A stretch of 64,000 nucleotides of DNA from Ligustrum vulgare (lineage: Eukaryota > Streptophyta > Magnoliopsida > Lamiales > Oleaceae): the NCBI GenBank assembly GCA_963555705.1, contig OY743181.1, forward strand, positions 25,548,513-25,612,512. The letters are read 5' to 3'. A model generated the notes under the pieces. The model was not told where the DNA came from. It worked only from the letters and a program-made list of their open reading frames with translations, and ran no database searches. Both the position numbers and the translations under genes were made by a program. Of this stretch, positions 11,116 to 22,400 are shown piece after piece (position 1 is the first letter of the stretch; every line of letters begins with the position of its first letter).

Positions 11116-11994
11116 CATTCTAAAAGTTCCATAAATTAAAACTTGAACAACATGAATAAAATAAACTTTCTATTATTTAATTATTATTGCCACCACGTAC
11201 ATCGCTAGCCTCCATCTCCGATATCTGCAAATATTTGTTAAAAATGAATGACCATTTCATAGAAATACTCAGTAAACTCATTACCAATTAATTTATCTAT
11301 ATAACAATTGAACACATAAACATGCAAATTATATTTTGACAAAATCATATAAATCATAAGTGTCACAAAGTGAACACAAATGAAATAGTCTCGTCTCATC
11401 TCGTACAATAAAATGCATATATGTTATAGCATGCTTCATAACATTATAAATATTTCATAAGAAATATGTTCGTGTCTCATCTCATGCAATAAATGTACAT
11501 AAGCCACATATGATACACATTTACATGCAATCATGATGTAAATAAATTAATAGGGGAGAGTCTATCTTAATTCACAAGTTTGGAAATTGAGCGAGAATAA
11601 TCACTTTATTCTTCTAAATCTCCGAACGCTTCGTCTAACAAAAAAAAAAATCCTAAATTAGTGTTTTGGAATTTAAAGTTTTAAAACAAATTTAAAAATT
11701 TAGGGATTTTGTTGAAAATCTAAAATAATTGATTTGAAAAGTCTTGGGGCTAAATCAAAATTTTCAGAAACTAAGGTGCTGACTAATTTAATTCAAAACT
11801 GCTTAAAATAATTTGGGGACTGAAATAATGAATTTGAAAATAAAGGGCTGAACTTTAAAAACATTTAAAACACTACATGGACTAAAATAAACACTTTTAA
11901 AACTTGGGAACTGAAACAGTGAGGGGCCTGGATGTCCAGACCCCTGTACAAGAAGAATGGTTCTTTAATAAAATCAAAAAAATTAAAATATAAC

Positions 11995-12076
<82 letters not shown>

Positions 12077-12640
12077 TCGGTATCATAGAGGTAAGGGGGA
12101 GAGAGCGGGCGACGAAGGGCATTGCCCTTCTCTGATTCCACGTCGCCGGGCGAAAATCCAGCGGTGGCACCGCCTCGAGTGGCGGTGGTGAAGAGGTGAG
12201 TTTGGGTGTGTGAAAAGAAGAAAGTTTTGAGTGGTTTAGGGTACGAAAACCATGGCAAACCATGGTGATTTCCAGGGACAATTTCGGTCAACTGGAGGCG
12301 ATGGTCAAGGTAAATGTTTGGGTTTTTGTTTAAATTTTGGGTTTTTGTTTGTTTTGGGGTGTTGGACGATTTGAGGAGTTGAGGTGGTAGGTTGTGAGAT
12401 TTTGTGTAGTTGTTCGGGTTGGACATGTGGTGTGGTCGGCATTGAAGGATAGTGGAGTTCGTGGCCGATTTCCTGTGGCAGATTGATGGAGCAGTAGTGA
12501 AGGTTCGGGCGGTTGTGGCTTTGATGGTCTGCAGTGATGCTTCGGTTTTGTGGTGGTGCCCCATTTGGAAGCTTTAATTTGTGTTGCAACTTGGATAATT
12601 CAACTTGTTTCTAGTTTTTACATGTTTGGCCAAGGTGTTT
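11116..12640. mobile_element. Fragment of a large LTR related to 19822-23089
   Basis: The sequence shares the order of landmarks of the 3.27-kb solo LTR in the remorin intron: ATTGCCACCAxxxTxCATCGCT, CTCCGATATCTGCAAA, AATACTCAGTAAACTCAT, then GGGGAGAGTCTA, CTCCGAACGCTTCGTCT, several GGGACTGAA/GGACTAAAAT units, a CT tract, a CCGGCG(A)AAATCC block and AGGTAAATGTTTGGGTTTTTG. It lacks the outer ends, and Cassandra lies at its right edge. It is a truncated old copy. Confidence 0.65.
12000..12073. repeat. (CT)n microsatellite
   Basis: About 37 uninterrupted CT units inside the LTR fragment. On the minus strand it reads (GA)n, and translated it gives RE repeats that are not a real protein. Confidence 0.97.
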
Positions 12641-12920
12641 TGTAAGGACCCGAGTCCCACTTAAGGGTTGTCTCGATCGTTAGATGACGATGTACTGTCC
12701 CTACTGTACCAATATGAGTCTTTTCAGCATGCTTTGTCCTCACTCACACGCTCCCCGAGAAAACTTTGCAGGGGGTCACCCATCATAAAATTGCTCCAAG
12801 CCAAGTACGCTTAACTGTGGAGTTTCTAACGATGGACTTCCGGAAAATAAGCTGCAGCTTGTTGGTATGAGTAGTACCTATCAAATATTTTAAGCTTTTT
12901 CCTTAGTATGGGGTATTACA
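12641..12920 (-). mobile_element. Cassandra 1, 3' LTR with 5S-like segment
   Basis: On the minus strand the LTR contains the 5S-type blocks TACTCATACCAACAAG, a GTTAAGCGTACTTGG box A-like stretch and ATGGGTGACCCCCTG. Several changes relative to plant 5S rRNA make it a derived 5S domain, not a standard 5S gene. Confidence 0.85.
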
Positions 12921-13073
12921 ATCACCCCCCATCGGACTCGAGACATCCTCGTCCCGCTTAAATCATCTGAGGATTTATTGTCAGGCGTTGGGATTCTAAA
13001 GGTGACTCCTACGGGTTCAAGAAGTGGCTCCCACCCTATGGAATTTTCGACTGCGACCGCCTCTGATACCATT

Positions 13074-13352
13074 TGTAACAACCCGAGTCCCACTTAAGGG
13101 TTGTCCCGATCGTTAGATGACGACGTACTGTCCACACTGTACTAACATGTGTCTTTTCAGCATGTTTTGTCCTCACTCGCACGCTTTCCGAGAAAACTTC
13201 ACTGGGATTACCCATCATAGAATTGCTCCAAACCAAACACGCTTAAATGTGGAGTTTCTAACGATGAACTTCCGGAAAAGAAGGTGCACCTTGTTGGTGT
13301 GAGTAGTACCTATCAGATATTTTAAGCTTTTTCCTTGGTATGGGGTATTACA
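13074..13352 (-). mobile_element. Cassandra 1, 5' LTR with 5S-like segment
   Basis: It is the partner LTR, about 90% like the other. The 5S-like box C region is decayed here (GATGGGTAATCCCAGTG), so the internal promoter has probably weakened in this copy. Confidence 0.85.
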
Positions 13353-13723
13353 TATGTGCTTGATTGTGATTGTCTTATACCCATCCAATGCAGAATCCTA
13401 GGAATGTCTTCACAAATCTTGTTGCAAAATCGACTCCCTATCTTTGGAATTGTTTAGTAAACTCACAACTACATTACAATGGATTTATAGTGTGAGGAAC
13501 TACAACATATGAAGAAAACGATGAAAGAATAAATTTAATAGTGTCTTGGATCTATACCGTTAATACAAGACACTTCTCAAAAACGATGAAAGAATATTTA
13601 TTTGACCATTAATAATTAAAATACAGTTTAATTATTGATGGCTATATATATATATATATATATAGCAGTAAATGCGTTCACACTAATCCACTTTGCATTC
13701 ACATTAATCTACTATTCTCCCTT

Positions 13724-13771
<48 letters not shown>

Positions 13772-14739
13772 TTTTACGTGTGCGATGTATGACATTATGT
13801 CGAAACATATAATTACAACTTCAATATTTTCTAAATTTTTTAAATAGTGTCTTGGATCTATACCGTTAATAGTACTGTAATGAAGAAATAACAATGAATC
13901 GATTGTTCTATGCTTACTCGTGAAAACTTCCATTGAACTTTACTCTCGTATTAAATTATAAAAATATTTATTTGAGCATTATGTTAAGAACTAATTGAGT
14001 TCATTAAATTAAAGACTATGAATTACTTATACACACAAGTAAGGTGCAATAACATTCATCACCTAAATATATTCATATCACAATTATTAAAAAATTAGAC
14101 TATATTTTAATTGCATAAAAGATTCTGATCAACAAAATGCTAAAAAAGAAGAATTTGATGAAAGAAAAAGTTAATTATATAACTATGAAAATGAATAATG
14201 ATTATAACCTCTAATATAATTAAAATATAGTGTATCTATTAAAAAATAAAAATAAAAATAAATGATTTGAATATAACCACTGAACTTTATTAGTGCTTCC
14301 ATTCTAAAGCCTCCTTTGATAACTTGTCTATAAATATGTTATAAACAATAAATTTTTTCAAATCACCTTTTAATCACACAAATTTTTTCAATCATTTTTA
14401 ATTATATATTTTACCTCAAAATTATCACAATATTTGTTTACAAAAAAAAAAATTACAAAACAGATGCAAAATAATTGATAAGATTCCATTAAAGATAAAC
14501 GCTCAATAACAAAACATCTTCACCGTACACTCTGCTTTGTATGAACACACAATCATTCTCACCATGCACACATTCACAATTATTGATAAGCCTCTTCTTT
14601 GTTTGTTCCTTTCGGCATGATCAGCAATTTACATCCATCACCAATTTCCAGAGTATGGACGGTGGAACATTTAAGGTTACTGGCATTCGATCTTTTTTTA
14701 ATAACTAGTTTAGCTATGTAACGGTATTATTACACGTGA
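13353..14739. other. AT-rich sequence with microsatellites and a short direct repeat
   Basis: No gene is recognised. It holds (AT)n at 13643-13663, (TAA)n at 13724-13772, and an identical 28-bp sequence at 13538-13565 and 13844-13871, the remains of a ~306-bp duplication. At 14308-14445 there is a TTTGATAA...TTTATAAACAATAAA stretch of a dispersed MITE-like family also seen at 17820, 59700 and 61740. Confidence 0.55.
13724..13772. repeat. (TAA)n microsatellite
   Basis: About 16 trinucleotide units. Confidence 0.95.
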
Positions 14740-16200
14740 ATAATAAAATAGAACATTTTTTCAAATTATGATCTTCAACTATTATATAATTTTGAAAGAT
14801 TTTGTGAACTCGTTAAATAGCATATTAAAAATTTAGTTTCATCTAAAATATGTATGATTTCGAAATAGGAGTAAAAAAAAATCTAAAAATAGATTTTTAA
14901 GAACCGGTAACCACAATGATATAAAAAGTGAGCGGTCATTTTTTATGCACATTTACCTTATTTTAACAGTCTTATATGATTTTTTTTTTTTTTTTTTTGA
15001 AATGGAAGTGTTATATAATTTTGAAAATGCAATTTTGTAATTTTTATGAGTTTTTCGAAGTGGTAAATTAAAAGCTTAGTTTTGTATAAAATGCATAAGC
15101 CGAAAATAAGAAGAAAGTTGACCCGTGAAAAAAAAAATGAAAAATACATTACTAAGGAACCATTTTAAACGACTATAACTTTTACTACAATTAACGATTT
15201 TGTATTTTCGAAAATAATTTAGCAAAGTACTGTGTGAGAATTTCACATTCATATCAAGATCTTTCTATCACAACTTCATTTGAACCCTCAAAATTGACCC
15301 AAAAAAGTAAGCAAAATAAGTAAAAGACAAAATAAGGGGCGACGGCAAATGAAAAGTGGATTTTGAAAAGACAAGTTTGTAATTTTTTATGGGCTTTTTG
15401 AATTAAAAACTTAAGTTTTTTCAAAAATGAATGAAAAAAACATTACTAAGGGACCATTTTAAACGATTATAACTTTTGTTGCGATTACCGATTTTGCAAT
15501 TCGAAAATAATGTGATAAAGTATTATGTGATAATTTATATTAATGTCAAGATCTTGCTATTACAATCTCATTCGAGAACATAAAGTTGACCAAATAAAAA
15601 GAAAATGTACAAAAGGCAAAAGAGGGGGCAGTCATTATTTGTCAAATTATGATTTATCAGCTGTTATAGAATTTTGAAGACAAATTTGTAGATTTTTGAG
15701 TAGTGTATTCAAATCTCTTATATTCAAATCTCTTATATATCTAAAGTATACATGATTTTTAAAATAGAATGAAAGTTAACTAATAAAAGGAAAATCAAAA
15801 AATAGATTTTTAAGGATCGACAACCACAAAGATTTAAAAAGTGAGTGACCATTTTTGGATGCGCGTTCGCCTCATTTTGACAATCGTTATATGTTTTTGA
15901 AAATGCAAGTTTATAGTTTTTTATGAGTTTTTCGAAGTAGTACATTAAAAACTTAATTTTGTCTAGAATGCATATGTTGTAAATGAGACGAAAGTTGACT
16001 CGTAAAAAGAAATGAAATATATATTTTTAAGAAATTATTTTAAATTGGTATAACTTTTGTTACAATTGACAATTTCATAATTCGAAAATACTTTATTTTA
16101 ATATTAAAATCTTATAATTACGACTTCATTTGAGTTGACAAAATTGATCTAGAGAAGGAAAGCAAAATAAAGAAATAAAATTACTAAAAGACAAAATAGC
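14740..16200. repeat. Diverged complex tandem array upstream of remorin
   Basis: Several modules recur in order. TTATGAGTTTTTCGAAGT occurs at about 15046 and 15918. AAAGTGAGxGxxCATTTTT occurs near 14926 and 15838. CCATTTTAAACGA(C/T)TATAACTTTT occurs near 15160 and 15453 with a third form near 16032. CAAGATCTT, AAGTTGAC and GCAAAATAA modules also repeat. The long period is about 870-910 bp with an inner period of about 290 bp. It stops right before the remorin promoter. No coding content is seen. Confidence 0.6.
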
Positions 16201-16225
16201 TAGAACTCACACTCTTATAAGATGC

Positions 16226-16233
16226 TATATATA
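16226..16233 (+). promoter_or_regulatory. Candidate TATA box of the remorin gene
   Basis: TATATATA lies 82-89 bases upstream of the start codon. That would leave a 5' leader of about 50-60 bases if transcription starts ~30 bases downstream. Confidence 0.5.
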
Positions 16234-16314
16234 TGCTTTTCACTGATTAGAGACTGTCTATTCCCTGTGTTCGAGTGGAGAACTCCCTTAGATTCGCCAG
16301 TACAGATTTTATAA

Positions 16315-16492
16315 ATGGCAACTGCAGAACCAGTAAAGGAGGAAGTTGTTACTGCGCAACCTGAAGATACGGCGGAGCCACCACTTACGTCGGTGGCGAT
16401 GGAGAAACCAAGCAATGTGTTGGAGGATAAATCTGTCATTCCGGTGACTCACGAGAAAGTCGATGATTGCAAAGCTGTTGCCGTCTCCGAAG
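16315..16492 (+). CDS. Remorin exon 1
   Basis: Encodes residues 1-59 and one base of codon 60. The ATG at 16315 is the first after the TATA box and opens the frame that joins exon 2. The donor is G|GTATTA. Confidence 0.9.
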
Positions 16493-19400
16493 GTATTATT
16501 TCCCTCGTTTTCATTTTGAAGCCAAAACTTTAAAAATTGTTGTTTAATTTTTTTAGTTCTTAAATAAAAATAAAAAAAAGAGACTTTACCGAAACGTTTG
16601 AACTTGGGTTAAAAATTAGACATTATTCTGGGATTTATTACGATCAAGAATTAAATTAATTTTTAAATATTTAATGCCCAAACTCTAAATAGCTTTTTAA
16701 AATAAAAATATTTGAATTTATACAATGACATTATTTATTTTTTTATTTTTATGGCATAATATTGTCTCCTACTTTTTTCTGAAATATCATTTTCGAATTG
16801 TGGTTGTATTTCGTTTTCGAGAAACTGATATTCATCTAATCAGGCTCGAATTATGAGCTTGAACAATGCATTCTACTATAGTAGTTTCTTAAGCAATTAT
16901 TTTTTGTTTAGAAATTGGATATCTTGCTTTCTCAACGGTCACTGTCTAAAATCTATTATCGGGAGAGGGCCGGGTAGGATTAATGGATTATAAAATATCC
17001 CATTTTAGGGGAAAGACGAGTAGATATCATACCACATCAGGAAAAATCTTTAAGTAGCTCGTTTGGTCCATATATATATATATATATATATATACAACAA
17101 TGCTACACTCACCCAACCCTTACCCCATGTTTGACAATTCGCTCACATGGGTGATGGGACACACTCATCAATGATAGGGCCTGCCCCACCCCATGAGAGT
17201 GGGTTGTCAAATATGAGAGTAAGCGTGGGGGATAATAGCTTTATTCATATATATATATATATCAAATTTTTGAGTAATATTTTTTTTTTTTGAAGAAAGT
17301 ATGATTGAAAAGTGATTTAAAAATGTAAAAAGTGACGAATTTCATGAAAATATGTGGTTTAAAATTTTAAATTGATGAAAGGAAAATTTGGGGAAAAAAA
17401 AAAAAAAAAAACCACGGGACCAAACTGGCCCGACTCAGGTTAGCGTCGGTGTGCTGAATTGGACGGAGATTCTTGGTTCGATTGCCATGATAAATAGTAT
17501 AGGGCCCCTCCCTCCAACTGTATGTATAAGGAGAGGAGAGGGCCAATCCTTCAATGAACTTGACATGTGACATATTTTGAGGTGACAGCTAAAGTTGAGT
17601 TTGTCAGCTAGCATTTATTTGGATCAATTACACATTTTTTCCTTTTTCTTTAGTGGAAATTTGTGGTATTGGTTTTTCTTTGTATATATAAAATACTATC
17701 TTTCATAATTATATATCTCATCAATTAGGATTGAATCAGATTTTGGATTAACATATATTGATTGATTGCCTCAATTATGTTGTTGCTAGAAAATTCATTG
17801 TATTGGGTTGGATCATACGTTTCGTTTGATAAACCGTTTATAAACATCACATTCTCCAAATTATTTTTTAATCACACATATTTTTCCAAATTACTTTTCA
17901 ACCATATATTTATCTAAAAAATGTCACATTTTTTAAATAACAAATAGGGCTTGGATATATAAAATATGAAGTGTTTGAGATAGTTTAGAATTTTAGGAAG
18001 TCTAAAAATCGCGAAACTACATCTGTCCAGATTTTACGACCGTCAATATTTTCGCCATATCTTTCAATATCGATATCTGATTGAGGCAATACAAAGTGAG
18101 TTTGAAAGATAAATTGATACAATTCTTGTAGAAATGGTATATTTCGAATTTGAATGTTTGCTATGAGAAAATTGAGTCTCAGACTCCGACAGAAAATTTG
18201 GATTGTTATCCTTGCAGAGTTTGGATTCTCCTATGACTCGTAGTTGCACCCCAAGTCTTGTTAAACACTTCTTTGATCTCCTTAAACATAAATACTCAAC
18301 TAACTGTCTAACTCCAACCACAATACTTTAACTCTAATTTTAATTTTATAAACTAGTCCTTTTGTTCTCGAGATTACTAATTACATCAAAACTAACAATC
18401 TATCCATTTGACATTTCTTGACAAAACAATATAATAATAAAATGATTAAAAATGACCAAGTCTAACATCTATGATACAAAAACCCAATAATGCATCTTAA
18501 TTGCTTGTCAAAATGTTTCCTGTACATCAACTAGAAAAATACCAAGTGCAAAAGCAAGTGATACCATATGAATGCTAATAAGATAAATGTCATATAAATT
18601 AACTAGCATCATCGAAACTGAGATATTAACATTGTCAAAAACACTAACCAAAAGCATAATATTAATATACTCCAGATAGATTTGGTAGAATAAATTGTCA
18701 AATAAAGACAATCAAAACGAATAAATACTCCCTTTAAGTACTAAATCTCTTTAACTTATATAGTGGTACTAACTCTCCCCCTAACTCATATACTAATTAA
18801 TCACTCTCGCCCTTTTTGACACGACTGGCAAAGGAGAAATAAAAAAAAATATAGTCATATAGATAGGCATGATGGAAACAATAATGCACATAAAAAATTC
18901 TCTTCTTTTTCATGAATTTTTAAATATGACATAAATAGTAAAATCACAAGACCGGATATTTGCTTACTAATACAGGCGTAATTTACAAACAATGACATAT
19001 TTCCACGCGAATTATTTTAAACCTATTTAGATTAAATTGTATAAGTTACCCATGTGTAAAAAGTGTAATCTTATGTAAGTGAAACTTAATACCTTAAATC
19101 AGTGAGAGAGGGCGTGCAAAAAATCACTATTGAATGAATATTTCCCTCAAATTATGAAATCAAACCCATTGCTACTAGGACTTATTTCTTAAAATGCCCA
19201 AAAAAATCTATTGCATTGTATTCTTTCTCCCCTTACTGTGAGCATATTTTTTTTTTATCTTATATGCTGACTTTTTTCTATTAAGCTAACTAAATGACCC
19301 TTGTAACGAGCTTTCAGGAGAATATGCTAGAGCTAAGGTCAACTAATTAAAAGGTCATTTCATATTCAAAGTCAACTCAGCACACCACACCACACCACAC

Positions 19401-22400
19401 TACACCAATGACTACCATCTCAAATCTCACACACGCGGTCAAGACTTGCTTACAAGAGTTTAATGTGTGCAGTGAAGAAGATACGTGAAATAACCTATAT
19501 CAAGTACTCCAAACATGTCTAAAACGGATTGTTTTTCCTATAAAATAATCTTCTTATCTTAATCTTAATATAAAAGTAGAACAGCTGTCACCAAAATAAA
19601 CACATAGTTTTCCGTTAAAAAAACTTTCTAAATTTGAAATTTTTTGCTAAAAAATAATATATTAAATATATTGGCAATTATTATTTTACATGTGACATTA
19701 ATTGCATTGGCATCCGTGTTATGCTATTAATAACATCAAAATGTTATTTTTTCTATTTTATTATTATTTTTTTAATAATTATTATATTATTTTAAAATCG
19801 AAAAATATGTAATATGGGTGTGTAGCGTCCCGAGTTCCGTATACCCGGTTCACTACGTCATTTTCTGTCTAAATTTTTCGAATAATATTTTTGCGGAAGA
19901 AATAATTGAAATTCATTTTTGGCAACATTAAATAAACTGTAATGGCCGATAAAATTGAAAACATTTATGAAACCATTTGAAATAGTAAATCGAACCATTA
20001 ATTTTGTAAAGAAATTGTCAATGTCATAATTTCTCAAATAAATGAACTTCTCTAAATTATTCGATTGTTTGGAAAATACGGAAAACATTAATGTCAAACT
20101 TTCAACCGTTTAACGATTATTGCCACCATCATTCATCGCTCGCCACCGTCTCCGAAATCTGCAAAACTGTTAAAAAGTAGGGTGAGTATTTCATGGGGGA
20201 AATACTCAGTAGACTCATCGCAAATTAATTAATTTATAAGATGATTAAATACATAAATCCCGGCTCTTTATAAAACGGGCATTGATAGGGCTTCTTTATA
20301 AAACGGCTCTTTATAAAAACTCATATTGTGCATTACAGCACGGGACATATTTTGAAAATCATAGGCTCTTTGAAAACAGCCCTTTGAAAACCATATACTT
20401 ATAAAACACATTTTAATTATGCCAAGCATAATTTTCTTTTGAAAGCATAACATAGGATAGGATCGAAATTCTCATAAACATAGGGAGACACAAGAATTTT
20501 ACCGAACTTAGGTAGCAAGAATTCTTATGCAGTAAAATCACAGTAAGTATACCAAGCATAATTTTTGAAATTCATAGGGATCATTTCCATCATAACATAG
20601 CAATCTTGGGAGATTGAAAACATAGCAATCTTGGGAGATTGAAAACATAGCAATCTTGGGAGATTGATTTCATAGCAATCTTGGGAGATTGAAAACATAG
20701 CAATCTTGGGAGATTGATTTCATAGCAATCTGAGATTGATGTCAATCTTGGGAGATTGAAAACATAGCAATCTGGGGAGATTGATTTCATAGCAATGATC
20801 CAAAAAAACATTTTCGTGAAGCATAGGGTATACTTACTTTTCGTAAAAACATAAAGTATATTTTCTTTTCATAAAAACATACTTACTTTTCTTAAAAATA
20901 TAAGGTATATTTACCTTTCATAAAAACATACTTACTTTTCATAAAAATTGACTTTCACAAGTCACATGACATTTATATGAAATCATAATTTAAATCAATT
21001 AATAAGTGCGAGTCTACCTCAAATCCGACGAGTGCAAAGTTGAGCGGGAATGACTTCAATTTCTTTAAATTCTCCGTACGTTTCGTCTTAGCCAATAAGT
21101 CACTTTAGTCTATCGAATATATAGTTCAAAATGATAAATTATAATTTGAGGACTAAAATTGATGTTTTGAAAGTTGAGGGACTAAAATGAATACTTTTGA
21201 AAGTTCAGGGACTAAAATAGATATTTTGAAAGTTGAGGGACTAAAATGAATACTTTTGAAAGTTGAGTCGGAAACTCAAAACAATAGGGTTGAAATAATA
21301 TATTTTAAAAATGAAGGCTGAATAAAATCATTTAAAACTTAAGGGACTGAAGTGAATTGTTTTAAAACCATAGGGACTGAATTGAATAACTTTTCAAACT
21401 TGGGGCTAATTTGCAAAATCTGAAAATTGAATATATTATCTATTCTTTACTCCTCTCTCTCATTCTTCGCAAATCAGAGCATTAGAGAGACAGGCGAAAG
21501 AGGCGAGAGACGGAGTTGCGAGGGTTGCGAAATCCGGTCTTTCACCGGGGATTTTCCGGCGCTACGCCGGCACAAGGTGGCGGTGACAAGGAAAAGGTAT
21601 TGGTAGTAGGAAGGCAGGATTTGGATGTTGATTCGAAGTGAAACCGTAGCTCTAGGTCTCGGAAAATTCGTGGTTTTCCGGCTAGGAAATCAACGATCGA
21701 GGTAAGTATTTGGGTATTCTTGGGTTTTGGGTTTTGAGTTTGATTTGGGTTCTGATTTTGATTTGAGTCGAAACCGAGGGTAGATGTTGGCTGCAAATTA
21801 GAGATCCAAGTTTGTGGCTTGGACGAAAAATACTTTTCTGTGAATCAAAGTGTGAATTTGGGATTAGCAGTTGGTTTTAGGTGGTGAAGTTGCAGTCGAT
21901 GAGTGCAGACAGTGGTGGCTGGATTGCAATGTGATGGTTCGGACTGTGAGTTGGAGGTGGTAACTTGGCAGTGATGATACTGATTGCAGTGTAAATGGTT
22001 TGTGCAGTAGTTGCTAAGATGGAGATGATGGCTGTGGGTTCATGATTCAATTGGCGTTTGGTCTGAGTGTTGTAGAGAAATTGAGGTGGTGATTCTGAGC
22101 CTAGCTAATGTGTAGGTTGTTGGCCGGATTGCATTGTGGTGATTCAGTGGCTTGGTGGTTGGAAATCGTGATGAGGCAGTGGGGTTGCTCGAATGGTTCA
22201 GCAGTTAGGTGGTGGATTGATGATGTTGGATAAATGGAGTAGGAATGAAATGTGTATTGCAGGGAATGACTTGGGTTGATGGAGATTCATTGATGGTGGT
22301 GGTTGAATCAGAGGTGAATTGATCAGTGGTGATTGAGGTTATTGATACTGAGAATGATTTCTGATAGCTCTTGGCTGCGTGAGGGAGGGCAGTGATTGCA

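Larger units (their letters stand above)
12641..13352 (-). mobile_element. Cassandra-type TRIM, complete
   Basis: A 712-bp element with two LTRs (12641-12920 and 13074-13352, about 280 bp each, TGT...ACA) and a ~153-bp non-coding internal region. The primer-binding site at 13060-13071 reads TGGTATCAGAGG on the minus strand, so the 5' LTR is the right one. Each LTR contains a segment resembling 5S rRNA, the hallmark of the Cassandra terminal-repeat retrotransposon in miniature. It has no coding capacity and would have moved only with proteins of other LTR elements. No clear target duplication is visible. Confidence 0.88.

Noticed and set aside
11865..12564. Frames on both strands through the CT tract with long RE or LS repeats
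   Set aside because: They are translations of a (CT)n microsatellite inside an LTR fragment.
20596..20797. CRISPR-like array
   Set aside because: The units are contiguous 25-bp repeats with no unique spacers, in a plant LTR.
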